Shown: one piece after another, positions 40,345 to 51,494 of the stretch
How positions within the stretch are numbered: the stretch's first letter is position 1
How the letters are laid out: every line of letters begins with the position of its first letter
NCBI GenBank assembly: GCA_028753945.1
Contig: JAPNXP010000005.1
Location: 1,674,001 to 1,738,000, forward strand
Origin: Hexactinellida sp. DTS-2022
Taxonomy: Eukaryota; Porifera; Hexactinellida
Reading direction: 5' to 3'
Length of the DNA: 64,000 bases
The notes under the pieces: model-generated
Databases searched by the model: none
The model's input: only the letters and a program-made list of their open reading frames with translations
What the model was told of the DNA's origin: nothing
Program-made: the position numbers and the translations under genes

Positions 40345-41544
40345 TCAATTTAAAAAATCGAATTTAACAGAAATAATTGGTTCATAATGATTCCCAATAT
40401 TTCGTATATATATCCCATTTGGGGTTGGCGCCTTCATTAACTCTTCAAAAGTTGATCCATTCCATTCCATTCCACTTAGCAAAAATTCACCACAGATTTC
40501 CTCACTAAACATGGATTGTTCAACTATGACTTCATTACCCAGAGTACTGTCATCTACTGATGGCACTATCAATTTGGACTCAGGGATATTAGAGGTAATA
40601 ACAATTTCAGGTTGCGGGTCATCGGTAGATGACAATACCGGGACTTGTTGATTTGAAGAAGAAGAGGTATGATGCAATTTTAGACACAGAGATTCATGAA
40701 ATGAGCTTAAAGTATCTGATCTTTCTCGACACGATATAATAAAGCTAGTGAATAAATCTAGTTGTTGGACTGTGATAGCTATATATGAATTCCCGAATAG
40801 CTCTAATATCCTACAACTAATGTTTTCAACTAAAATCCATGCTTCCACTAAGTTACAATTTCGCCTAATTAGTCGAATTCATTGCATTGACTCCATTAGA
40901 CAGCAACTAAACTTTTTCGACTGGTCGTGGAGTTTGTCATCCACTAGCATGAACTCACCACTAACAAGCGGACACTCTAAGCTGAAAAATTTCAATGCAT
41001 CTAACCATCGACTATTATTACAGTTAATGAATGACCAAAAATGGCTATCAGTCCTCCCTGTTTGGGGAGGAGGAGAAGCTATCTTAGACATGAGACCGTA
41101 AAGCTGGCAGTCATCGCAACCAGATGCCAATAAACCTAACAAACTGTTATTCGTTACGTCTCGCTGTAAACTAGGAAAACTGAAATCGATTTCATCCAAA
41201 CTCCTCTTACTGAGTTATATAGTGTCAGGATATGAGCTAGCAGATACTAACTGAGTACTGATATGCTCTACTGCCAATTGGGATACATCATTGGTAATGA
41301 TAGACTTACGCGAACTGATCATTTGCTTAACGAGATGCTGAAAGTTTCCTCTATTCAATCTCCATTTGGAGCTGAGAGAATCGCGCTTAGTAGCCTTGTT
41401 TTTTCCAAAAAGAATAATTGATAATTTTCCCCAGAAGGATTTTGGCTTATGTTTGTCTCCTTTGTTCAAAGCATCTCTTACGCTATCGAAGCTTTCATAG
41501 CCGAGTTTCTGGAGAGCTTCCACGAATTGCTCTATTGAAGTCAT
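40345..41544 (-). pseudogene. Unrecognised protein of the Mutator-like element, two stops
   Basis: On the minus strand three open stretches (41544-41215, 41199-40879, 40848-40345) share one frame. They are broken only by TAA at 41217-41215 and TGA at 40881-40879, so this was one protein of about 400 residues. It starts MTSIEQFVEALQKLGYESF at an ATG. Visible traits: a Lys-rich segment near 30-70, a CDDC motif, and MEAWILVENISCRILELFG, plausibly a helix, after the second stop. A Ser/Thr/Pro-rich acidic region follows, ending near SVKFDFLN. No DDE, zinc-finger or helicase motif was found. Its place inside long TIRs suggests a transposition-related or passenger role; the function is unknown. Confidence 0.6.
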
Positions 41545-41606
41545 TACTAGATGAAATTATTATTATTATTTTAATTAATCAATACATACATACATATATA
41601 CTACTA

Positions 41607-41775
41607 CAGTAGAACCTCGTTAGTACGAACACGTTTAATTAATACGAATTTCCGGATAAGAAGAACAGTTCCACAAAATCAGGTCCCAACAATGGCGATT
41701 GAATGGGTATTACTCCGGTTAATACGAACTCAGGATAAAGCGAACAAATTTTTATCGTCCGTTGGTATCGACTGC
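41607..41775. mobile_element. Partial pogo/Tigger-type end
   Basis: TACAGTAGAACCTCGTTAGTACGAACAC is typical of pogo-like TIRs; a possible worn right end is near CGACTG at 41770. Incomplete. Confidence 0.4.
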
Positions 41776-43066
41776 ATATAGTAATTATATTAGTATTCGA
41801 GGCCAGCGGTATTTCCTTCCGCCGGCCTTGGGCATCAAAACCTTGAAGGCCACGTTATTGTAAATTAAATTTTAGATCTGATCATTCAAAATGAAGTGGT
41901 AAAAATATCGGTCCGGCCATGGCCTGCCCTGGCATTATTAAAATAAATAAAAAAGTAGCTAAAAGGCAAATAAAATAAATAACTCACTTGAATTGGAAGA
42001 ATCGACTTGGAGGAATAAAGAAGAGAGCAGAAATTGAAATGAGAAGAAAATGGAAATGAGAAATATGCTGTAAAGTCAAAAAGATCTTTGAAAAAAAAGT
42101 GAAAAGTGTTTTGAAAAAATAAAAAAAAATGAGGAAAATCAAGTAGAAGAAAGGCAGTGTACCATTTATAGTGAGAAATAATTGAATTATAAACAAAGGA
42201 TATAATAAATTCTGATCAATAGTTATTAGGCAACATATTCTGCATTGTGAATACAGGATAGGTATACTAATCATAATTGTAAGCCGATTTTAGTGAAATT
42301 TATGTTAAAAATATTTTTTCAAAAATGAATATTTTGTTTAGAAATTTAGATGACACGATGTCCCAAGTGAGATATATATGTGGTTAAAAGGAAAATTTGA
42401 TAAAATGAATAGTTTTTGAGTTTTTATGGAAAAACCGAGGTCTAAATTTGAGCGAAAATTGCTGAGTCATCTTAAGGAATTTTGACATTTTGGGATTATA
42501 TATGAGTTGTCCCAACTTTTCTCTTCCCGATAATGTGATCACTTTTCATGTGCAACTTATACTTTTTGAGTTATTAGCCTAGTGAGGTTTGCGAATCCGC
42601 TGCTGAATCCGCTGCTAAGATATCACTCGTGGTGACTTACATCCTCCAGAAAGTTGTTATACCAGATATGATGCTGAATTTGGTGCAACTTTAGTAATAA
42701 ACACCTCCTAGATTTAGTGGAGTTAGGCTAAAACGCTATATGGACACGTCTAGAACTCGCTAAATGATGAAGATAGACCAAAAGAACTCTAAAATCGGAC
42801 AATAATTGACAAAGTTACGGGAAAAATCAGTTATAAGCCAAATCCTATGGAGAAAATTGATAACATCACAGAATCCTTTTATACTGTAAACAATGCTATT
42901 ACAGTAGTTACTCTTATGCATACAAGCATTCCTAGTGCCCCCACAGCTTTGTTCGTTTGCTAGTGACGAATTTTCGGTTTATGTGAATTCCAATTACACT
43001 GTTGATTACGCAATCACAAATTTGTCAATCACTATTTTGCTATAATTTACTGCTTTAACTCTGCAA

Positions 43067-43290
43067 ACTTGCTATTTTCTACATATATACCGTATATTAT
43101 AACAATAAATGACCGTTTGGGGGCAGATGCGTCGCCAGGATTTTCAGCTAGGGAAGCTCTGTGGGGGGGGGGGGGGGGCAGGGGGGATTTCAGGGGGGGG
43201 GCCACACTGTACAACATTGTTATTCTAGGGGGGCAGCCTCAAAAGAGGGGGGGGGGCATGCCCCTCTCCCCCTATTTGGGAATAATAATT
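43067..43290. repeat. G-rich segment with long G runs
   Basis: Several runs of 7 to 17 G between 43149 and 43255, next to GCGTCGCCAGGATTTTCAGC. Probably a relic of a transposon end with expanded G tracts. The open frame at 43069 is a by-product. Confidence 0.6.
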
Positions 43291-43826
43291 ATATAAAATC
43301 ATAGCATTCTATACATAAGGCAATGGCGCGCTTATAAATTTTTGGACCTGGGATTGGTTAGTTACTTAGAATTTGTAAAATTTGTTTTCCCAATTTCTTC
43401 TTCGCTAATTGGAAATTTGGATATGTGATTCATTAACCCCACCCCTTATACCCTTTTAAAGCATCTTAAGACTATAATATTTCTGAATCCATCTTCGAAT
43501 GTCTCACATTTACGTTTTTATAGCTCTCTAATATTCCACTAATATTTCAGAAATTTATGCCAATACGATATAATAATTTTAGTAATCATCCGTCAGGAGA
43601 TGATATGTATATAGTACGATGTAAATGGCAAATAAATAAGGTCTATTTTTAGAGATACACCATCATTGATTCAATCAAATTGCACCTTTGAATTTGTTAA
43701 ATTTTTATATCCATCCATAATTGTTGTATACAAAATTTATACGAATACCATAGAAGTTCACTTTTCAGTGTAACTTTCAATTCCCACTACCTACATCACC
43801 TACTACCACTTATTTTGACTATTCGG

Positions 43827-46236
43827 ATGTCCTGTCTTGTCCCAGGCTGCATGTCGAACTATTTAGGCGAAGAAACTACTTCAACTTTCAATTTTCCCAA
43901 AGATGAGCGATTACGCGAACAATGGTTCAGAGCCATTCCTAGACCAAGGAAGGATTATGAAGCCAACAAACACATGAAGGTATTCTATTGGAAATTTCAC
44001 ATCCTTAAATATACTCAATTTCATTTTTATATTTAGGTATGCATACACCATTTCAGAGAAGGAGACGTCGAGAGATCACACCAATATTTTGATGGACAGC
44101 GAACTATGACTGTTCCCCGCGATAGAGTGTCTCTAAAGAAAGGTGCGGTTCCAAGCATATTTCCTAACTGTCCTTCCTACATATCTGATTTGAATTCAAA
44201 ACCGAAGAGACTTTCAAAAGATGTCAAGGAACGATTGATGATGGAAATTGCCTACACTCAGAGCTTAGCTGATAACGAAGAAACAGTAGATAAGTTTCTT
44301 ATTCATTCATTTTCTGACCTTCTTTCTAAGTTGCATTTGATTGATCTCAGGAACGGTTGGATTTCTCACCATTCCGAGGACAATTCTTTGCACTTAAAAA
44401 AAATTCTTATTACTGATTCCGGGCCTATAATTGAACGTTCAGTTTTAATTGACCATGATTTGTTTATCAAAGCATTTGGCATTAACAATATTCCGATTTG
44501 TATTTCAAGAATTTCAATTAATGACACCCGCCAAATTGAAAGTTCACTTTAGGAGGTAGATGACTTTTCCACACCAACTCATAGTGAACACGCATCTGAA
44601 CATTCGATAAACAATTATGTCAAATTAGCTATCAATGAGCTACAAAACGCAATTAACCTCGTTGAATGTGACACACTAGATCTAGACGTAACTGACAATC
44701 TATTCACCTGTACTGAATCCATGAAAAATTTGTTGTATTTTATTGTAGAACAACTTACAAATTTGATCTATTCAAAAAATAACCGGCGGTATGATATATT
44801 AACTCAAGTATTTTCACTTAAAATTCACGGATTATCACCAGCATGTTATAGAAATATCCAGTCATCTAGTTGTTTAATTTGCCACATGAGCGAAACTTGC
44901 TTCATATTAAAAACACTCTGGGGATAGATGGTGACTATTTTCGAATACTAAAGGAAATAACCTCTAAGTTTAGTGACAGGGAACGTCATGTGATACTTCA
45001 AATGGATGAAGTTCATATACGTAGTGATGTATCATATAAAGGAGGTATGATTTTGGGCGCAATTGATAATCCTAGAGATCCTGCAACAACCGTCTTTTCG
45101 CTGATGGTTTCAAGTTTAATGAGAAAGTTTTCAACCATCGTGCGCCTCATTCCTTTGGGTTCTTCTACTGCTGCTTATTTACATCCAATAATTACCAAAG
45201 CTATATTTGATATCGAGACTTGTGGTCTCTTTGTCTAAGCTATTTGTACTGACAACTATCCGTTAAATGTTAACCTTTATAAGTTATTTTCACATGACGG
45301 GAAAACATTACATCCTAAGGTTGTACATCCTTGTAATCCAGATCGTAATTTTGTATTATTTTTTGACATTGTTCATATTATCAAGTCAATTCGTAATAAT
45401 TGGCTGAATTTAAAAGATTTTGAAAAGACTTTTATATATCCCAAGTTTGATGAATGTACAATTGAAACCTCTAAATCCCTAAATCTACCTTGCACTCAGT
45501 TAAGAATTTCTATACATACTGCCAACATTATTTGAATCCCAGCCAGCTGACGGGGTCTAGATATCCTACAATATGTTATGCAGCATTTGACGATCTTCGG
45601 ACCCTGTTCAAAGCTGACGAATTTTCTATCATCAAGAGGGCCCCAAAATTAACATCAAAAGAATGTTGGCCATCTCAGTTAGAGCGACAGAATGTGAACT
45701 TGGCTTTTAGAATTTTTCATGAATCTACAGCTGCAGGTCTTTCTAGTTTCATTAACCATGCTAACATTGGTAACCCCCTTCAAACTGTTGATTTTCTTAA
45801 CTTCATAAATCATATCTGGAGCATCTTCAATGTTAATTGGGTCGGGAAAGACATACGTTTCAATAATCCATATCTAGTGATTTTTTTGACTTCTCCAAAA
45901 GATATTCAAATTAATAACGATACAGGGTTTTCATTAATTAATCTGCTCGATAGAGGTTCCCTTAAATATCCATCAGAAAATGTTTATCAATCTGTCGTAA
46001 CAATGTACGAAATATTTATTAAGATCGATAATCATCCTAATTTAAGTCGTAGATTTTATGAGGGACCTTGCCGTAGAAAATTAGTCGAAATTTCATTGCT
46101 CGAAATTGAAAGAAATTCCAGTGAAATATGGAGGGGGTGGTGTATATGTATGGCATCAAAATGGGATATTCTTAAGAAATTGTTAACAACAGTGGCTAAT
46201 TGCATTTTATCTAAGAAAATTTTAATAACATTGTAG
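43827..46236 (+). pseudogene. P-element transposase with THAP domain, degraded
   Basis: Exon 1 (43827-43979) starts MSCLVPGC and joins 44037 across a 57-bp GT-AG intron, giving a complete C2CH THAP finger (C-x4-C ... VCIHHF) and the AVPSIF tail. The body then shows P transposase blocks: VILQMDEVHIRSDVSYKGG with a catalytic-type Asp, AICTDNYPLN, HIIKSIRNNW, then KLTSKECWPSQLERQNVNLA. Lesions: TAG at 44550-44552, a frameshift near 44876, TAA at 45236-45238 and another frameshift near 45490. THAP binds the transposon ends; the core cuts DNA with GTP as cofactor in the Drosophila relative. The last codons run to TAG at 46236. Domestication looks unlikely given four lesions. Confidence 0.9.
43980..44036 (+). 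other. 57-bp GT-AG intron in the THAP coding region
   Basis: Starts GTATTC and ends TTTATATTTAG. Removing it joins AAG to GTATGC and rebuilds the C-x2-H half of the THAP finger in frame. Confidence 0.85.
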
Positions 46237-46331
46237 TTGGTCGCGATAATTCAAAACTTCAGAAATTTTCTTCCTAATACTTCTTAACCTTCTAGAAATT
46301 CAACTAAAAATACTTCAGAAGTTTGCATCAT

Positions 46332-46550
46332 TACTATAACAACCAGACGAGGAGCGGTGACACCAACCAGTTAAGAACGCAGCTCTCACAGATTTACTAT
46401 AACTACTAGACGAGGAGACGAGGAGACGAGGAGCGGTGACACCAACCAGTTAAGAACGCAGCTCTCACAGATTTACTAAAACTACTAGACGAGGAGACGA
46501 GGAGGCGAGGAGTGGTGACACCAACCAGTTAAGAACGCAGCTCTCACTGC
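46332..46550. repeat. Minisatellite, three copies of about 80 bp
   Basis: Units contain GGTGACACCAACCAGTTAAG, AACGCAGCTCTCAC and a variable number of GACGAGGA blocks. In the 3' part of the P element. Confidence 0.9.
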
Positions 46551-47398
46551 TAGGCAAAGGAACGCTAATTTCTATTTCAAGACAATACTACTTGTATATT
46601 TCACTACATACTACATCTTTGTTACTACTTGTTTTATTATTATAGATATTTATTTTATTCTTCATTTCTTGTAAGTGTTTAGAAATACATTAAACTGTCT
46701 CTTATTTGATTCTAAATAGTCTAAACTAATCGTATGCATACTATGCATTAGAAACCTAGATATTATTATGGAATATTCAGCATAAATGTTGCAGTGCAAA
46801 CGCGAGATTGGTGTACACGCGTTCACACTGGTGTAAACGCGAGATTTTATTAAGTTTAATTAATCTCGCGTTTACACCAGTGCAAACGCGAGATTGGGGA
46901 TGTATTATACTTGTGGTTCATTTATATTAAATAACTAACGTGGTACATAGTATTTGTTGACCATGCTAGGGCAGGATTATTATGGGAATCAGGGAATGGG
47001 AATCATTTTATTGATTGAGTGTCGTTTATTTTTCTAAAATTGTAGTTGGCCAATACTATTTAATAATATTATATTCTAGTAGTGTCCAATAATATTATAA
47101 ACCACCAACTGCGCATAATAGTGTCACTGGGCCGAGGGTAGTTAGACCCAGTTAAGCGGCGACTGTATTAGGTACGCAAATAACAGTTTTTTTAACAGTT
47201 TTATAAATAATGACGATTATCACTTCTAAAATATTGTATGATGATAGTATAAACAAATAGTGATTGCATCAGAATGTTCAAAGTATTTCCTGCTATTGCA
47301 TTGTTGCCTAATATAATTGAAGTATGACATCTGTTTGATGTTATGCCCTGGTTTGTGATCACATAAACTGTAACGGTAAACAAAATTGCAAAGTTGCT

Positions 47399-47407
47399 TA
47401 TAAATAG
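47399..47407 (+). promoter_or_regulatory. TATA box candidate of the Ginger transposase
   Basis: TATAAATAG 66 bp before the start codon at 47473. Spacing suits a short 5' leader; inference from sequence only. Confidence 0.45.
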
Positions 47408-47472
47408 ATCAATGGGCGTATTCGTAAGATCTCTTATTTGTCAATACCGTTTGAATCTACTGGAAGAGTAAC

Positions 47473-49506
47473 ATGTCCAGGAGTGAATTCGACAAGTCAC
47501 TCTTAACTATATCGACGGAGCCATCAAGTGCCACTTTTACGCGAGCTGATATAGCTATAAAAATCACTTTACTCCAAAGTACCAAACCATCCGTCCTCCA
47601 GAAGAATGAACTTTCCAGATGGCAAAGGGTTCAGGACCGTTTTGAGTTGGTGTCATATCAGGGAACAAGTATCCTGTATCTAAAGGGCAAGAAAGATGGA
47701 ATATCCAGAAGAGTGTTGGCAATAGAAGAGCTGTACGATAAATTGGACTCGCTTCATAGGCTCGAAGGTAACCATACAAGTAGAACCAAGCTCTACAAGC
47801 ACGCTGCTCTGAAATATCATGGCGTGACAGAAAAGATTTGTGGGCTCTTTGTCAAAACTTGCCATGTATGTCATTTAAAGAAAGCCAAGAAGTCTCTTAA
47901 GAGTGTAGTTGTGAAACCCATCACATCCACCGATTTCCTCAGCAGGGCACAGATGGACTTGATCGATATGAGCGATCAAAATCTCGAGGTCAACTTGTCA
48001 GCTGATGGGGTTACACCCTACAAATATCTCTTGGTCTATTTGGATCATTTTACCAAGAAGATCAACCTGGTTCCGCTTAAACGTAAGTCGGCTGAAGAGG
48101 TATGCGAGAGTTTGCTCGATATCTTTTGTGACTCTGGACCGCCACACATTCTCCACTCAGACAATGTTAGGGAGTTCTCTAACAATCTCCTCTTCACTAC
48201 CCTAGCAACGAAATGGCCAACAATAAAAATAGTCCACGGAAAACCCAGACACCCAGAGTCTCAGGGTGCTGTGGAAAGTGCTAACCGCGATATCAAAGAC
48301 GGCCTTTTCGGAATGATGCGAGATAACAACAACGACCATTGTTGGGTGAAGTACCTAAGGTGGGTACAGTGGAATCATAACACCAGCTATCATACTGCTA
48401 TCCGGATGACTCCTTATGAAGCTGTCTATAACAAGAAGCCGCCAATGGGACTAACGAATATTGGCATACCCCATGAATTCTGGCCAGATATTAATACTGA
48501 AGATGATATCGAGGTCTTCCAGAGGAACATTGTACAACCTGGTCTTGCAGAGGTTCTAAACGCAGAGTTAGAAGTAAGCGAGTATCAATCGTATTCGTCT
48601 ATTCCATCTCCTCCTCTTTCGAAATTTCCCACTCAAATCGACGAGTACGAGAATGAAATTTTGACAGCTATCCCAGTTGGGACAATTGTCAGTGACAATT
48701 TGGTGTCGTTTCATTCAAATATCACTGCTCCACCACCTCTATTAAGTTCCTTTGTCTCCGAAAACCAGATTTCAGATGAATTACTTGCATCAAATTATTA
48801 CACATCTACAAGATCTCCGTTAACTTCACCAGATCCTATTCAGGCTAGTTGTTCGATTTCCACTCTAGACTGTGTGGTTTGTGGAGTAGTAACTTCTGGT
48901 GCACACACATGTCCACGCTGTTTTGGCTTCATCCACATCATATGTGGAAGGTCTGAGGGAGAAGAAGGCTACGGAAGCAGTGTAGTGTGTCCCGCGTGTA
49001 ACTTTTCATCCAGAAAAGAAAAGTGCAACAAGATGAGGGCTGGGATCAAGCGCTGTCAGGAGAAACAACAAGACAGAATGCTTAATACTGCCTCGAAGAA
49101 ATTCAAGGATGCTGAAGTGGGAGATTCAGTATTAATCCCTATCTCCCGGCCTGATAAGATGCACTCATTGGGTCCTCGCAACATCCTTGGATGTATTACG
49201 AGTAGAGATGAATCTACATACTCCATCGGCACGACTCAAGGAACACTGGCAGTTAATTATAGTCGTAACCAGTTTGAATTATGTCCAGCTAACATTCTCT
49301 CTTTGGATTCCGTTCCTCCTGTAACGATTACCCAGACAGAGGCAATGCAGAGTGCTTCTCTCGGTATTACTAGCAGCTCAGCTTGCAGATGTAAGCATTG
49401 CAAGACTCAAAGGTGTCCCTGCAAGAAATCAGGTCGAAGCTGCAATACCAAGTGTCATAGGGGACACGTATGTCTCAACAAACACGTTGAGGCATCTAAT
49501 CCTTAG
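47473..49506 (+). CDS. Ginger transposase (H2C2 zinc finger, integrase core, Cys-rich tail)
   Basis: 677 residues without a break. An H2C2 finger is formed by about His95/His101, Cys130 and Cys133. The integrase (rve) core follows with Asp162 (QMDLID), Asp230 (HSDNVREFS) and Glu268 (SQGAVESANRD). The usual Asn-Gly after the second Asp is Asn-Val here. A C4HC3-like finger lies at 467-509 (CVVC ... CPRC ... H ... C ... CPAC), then an SH3-like stretch (DSVLIPIS ... NILGCI) near 550-600. The Cys-rich tail is at 638-667 (CRCKHCKTQRCPCKKSGRSC). Such proteins resemble retrotransposon integrases and the KRBA2-type host genes derived from them. The ATG at 47473 follows a TATA-like box, and AATAAA follows the stop by about 60 bp. 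Confidence 0.93.
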   Translation: MSRSEFDKSLLTISTEPSSATFTRADIAIKITLLQSTKPSVLQKNELSRWQRVQDRFELVSYQGTSILYLKGKKDGISRRVLAIEELYDKLDSLHRLEGNHTSRTKLYKHAALKYHGVTEKICGLFVKTCHVCHLKKAKKSLKSVVVKPITSTDFLSRAQMDLIDMSDQNLEVNLSADGVTPYKYLLVYLDHFTKKINLVPLKRKSAEEVCESLLDIFCDSGPPHILHSDNVREFSNNLLFTTLATKWPTIKIVHGKPRHPESQGAVESANRDIKDGLFGMMRDNNNDHCWVKYLRWVQWNHNTSYHTAIRMTPYEAVYNKKPPMGLTNIGIPHEFWPDINTEDDIEVFQRNIVQPGLAEVLNAELEVSEYQSYSSIPSPPLSKFPTQIDEYENEILTAIPVGTIVSDNLVSFHSNITAPPPLLSSFVSENQISDELLASNYYTSTRSPLTSPDPIQASCSISTLDCVVCGVVTSGAHTCPRCFGFIHIICGRSEGEEGYGSSVVCPACNFSSRKEKCNKMRAGIKRCQEKQQDRMLNTASKKFKDAEVGDSVLIPISRPDKMHSLGPRNILGCITSRDESTYSIGTTQGTLAVNYSRNQFELCPANILSLDSVPPVTITQTEAMQSASLGITSSSACRCKHCKTQRCPCKKSGRSCNTKCHRGHVCLNKHVEASNP

Positions 49507-49563
49507 TAGGATTTCGTAGTGCTAATAGTTGGAAGTTTATCCTATTAGTGTATCATTGCTCCT

Positions 49564-49569
49564 AATAAA
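49564..49569 (+). promoter_or_regulatory. Polyadenylation signal candidate
   Basis: AATAAA about 58 bp after the Ginger stop codon. Confidence 0.5.
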
Positions 49570-50391
49570 AGCAAGTTATCGATTGATTCCTTGATATATT
49601 GGTATGCTAGCTATTATAATTAGTAAATAAAAAGTTCTGCTACCTGGCGTAACTTATAATAAATAAAAGTAATATAACGTATATCGATCATGTTCGTTCA
49701 ATATTGGGAAATAGTCCTGGGTTTTATATCTCAACAACTTTGCCAGATAATGTGTTGTATATAACAGACCTATATAATGGTACAGTACACCCGAAGCTAA
49801 TCCGAACCTCATTAATCCAAACGAAACTATTACTCGTATAATTAAAAAGTTTCCAATTCCAATTGAAAATTATTCTCTTTTCAAACGAAAAAATGTCAAC
49901 AAATACTATGTACCACGTTAGTTATTTAATATAAATGAACCACAAGTATAATAAATCCCCAATCTCGCGTTTGCACTGGTGTAAACGCGAGATTAATTAA
50001 ACTTAATAAAATCTCGCGTTTACACCAGTGTGAACGCGTGTACACCAATCTCGCGTTTGCACTGCAACATAAATATTATATAACCACAATAGTAATAGTA
50101 GTTTCTCTAAGTAACTAACCAATCCCTGGTCCAAAAATTTATAAGCGCGCCATTGCCTTATGTATAGAATGCTATGATAAAACGTATGTTGATATTAATA
50201 ATGAAATCTTCCTTTTTATAGACATTAATATTAGGCGGACACTACTGTATCTACAAACAGTGAAGCAACTGCTCCTGCAGTTGCTTCAATCGGTCAACAA
50301 ATCTAGATGGTTTATCCTATAATTTAAGATTCTTTAAGAATTTTGTTATTCTAAGAATAAAGATTCTATATAAAAGCTTGAAATTCTAATA

Positions 50392-51486
50392 CAGTGATTC
50401 CCAAACTGGGGGTCGCGACCCCCAAGGGGGGTCAATGAACAACTAAGCGGGGGGTCGCCAATGGCCCAATGCCGTAGCTGGGAATAGAGTTTACCTGGGA
50501 TATACTTGGGGCTTACATACAAAGTTACTATACTAATGTCACATATGGGTTCAAGGGCCGTAGCAAAATTCTAAATGATTGTACCGTCTGTGATTCTAAT
50601 AACATTTAAAATGGACTTGACTATATGTTCTGCATTAAGTATTTTACACTCAATTGTCTTAACTTTTTTTATTGTTACCCACAGTTGTCTCTTCATGAGA
50701 GGATCCAGAATTTTTTTTAATTCAATAGCGGAGGAACCTATTCGGAGAAGGAATAGGTTCGCTGGGAAATCGTCGAAAATTAAACATTATTAACACCGAA
50801 CTATGCTAACGAGAGTAAAATAATTTTGGCGTTCTTAGTCGAACATGCCCACTGATCTCAAGTTTCTATCCCATTACATTGTGGTCTTTGTACAGCGAGA
50901 CCTCGTATTCAGAACCTTTTGGGCTCCCAACTAGTCAGGTTAATCGAGGTAGCACTAATTTTAAATATATGAGTATTGAGGTTTTGTACCTCCTCCTTGG
51001 GAGCTTTCGCCCTTGCAGCAGGCCCTAACTATTTAAGCTGGGCCCGGATGGCTAAATACTAAGAGGGGGGTGCATGATGGTTCGGCACTGGTAAATTTTG
51101 GTGCGACATTACCGTAATATAGAATTAGATTAGTGGGCATTATGGTTTTCACAAATATTTTTGGTGCAACTTGTGCCCCAAGTGCCGCACTCTGGCAACT
51201 GTTCTAGACGGCCTCTACACTGATTGTGACACCCGGCGCCTGGCTACGGAGGGCCATGGCTACGCCACTGGGGTTTGAATCTATAGTGTGGTGATAAGTA
51301 TTATGAATGGACAAGGTGAAAAGAAGAAATATATATCAAACTATCTCGTGTTAACTGAATAAAAATAACTATAATATAATGAATGGTGTAAGGTATCAAA
51401 TATAGTTATATTTATTAGATAAGGGGGTCGCGAGTTTGTTGGAGAATTAAAGTGGATCGCGAAGTAGTTAAGTTTTGGAACCACTG
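50392..51486. mobile_element. Non-autonomous hAT element
   Basis: Starts CAGTGATTCCCAAACTGGGG and ends GTTTTGGAACCACTG; GGGGTCGCGA motifs occur at both ends. Flanks TTCTAATA and TTCTAACT match at 6 of 8. 1,095 bp without a transposase. Contains GCCATGGCTACGCCACTGGG near 51250, another hAT-like end. Confidence 0.75.
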
Positions 51487-51494
51487 TTCTAACT

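Larger units (their letters stand above)
39034..42630 (-). mobile_element. Mutator-like element with long TIRs and a 9-bp target duplication
   Basis: Terminal inverted repeats of about 355 bp (39034-39394, 42276-42630), starting ACGAGTG, are flanked by the perfect 9-bp duplication GGTGACTTA (39025-39033, 42631-42639). Long TIRs with 9-bp duplications are typical of Mutator-like elements. The reading frame lies on the minus strand (40345-41544), but I do not recognise a MULE transposase in it. The superfamily call rests on the ends only. Confidence 0.8.
46787..50069 (+). mobile_element. Complete Ginger-type transposon
   Basis: Terminal inverted repeats of about 175-180 bp start TGTTGCAGTGCAAACGCGAG and are flanked by the 4-bp duplication TAAA (46783-46786, 50070-50073). 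TGT ends with 4-bp duplications fit Ginger elements. Each TIR contains its own palindrome of CTCGCGTTTACACCAG blocks. Length is 3,283 bp with one unbroken transposase frame. A one-sided pogo-like end lies near 47125-47166 and another near 49790. It sits in the 3' part of the P element. Confidence 0.93.
43300..50176 (+). mobile_element. P element with THAP transposase, split by Ginger
   Basis: Inverted repeats of about 75-80 bp, CATAGCATTCTATACATAAG at 43300 and its complement ending at 50176, enclose a THAP-type P transposase gene. The end resembles the canonical P pattern (CAT... ACATAAGG). Flanks ATAAAAT and ATAAAAC match at 6 of 7. Without Ginger (46787-50069 plus 4 bp) the length is about 3.6 kb. 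The transposase is broken, so the copy is not autonomous. Confidence 0.85.

Noticed and set aside
40345..41544. Reassigned stop codons instead of a pseudogene
   Set aside because: Other frames end normally at TAA and TAG, and other transposases in the window show the mixed stops and frameshifts of decay.
41984..42274. Minus-strand 96-codon membrane-like frame
   Set aside because: Phe/Leu-rich translation of an A-rich purine tract; no start context or family motif.
47473..49506. Retrovirus or LTR-retrotransposon integrase
   Set aside because: No reverse transcriptase, RNase H or gag, and the element has inverted rather than direct terminal repeats.
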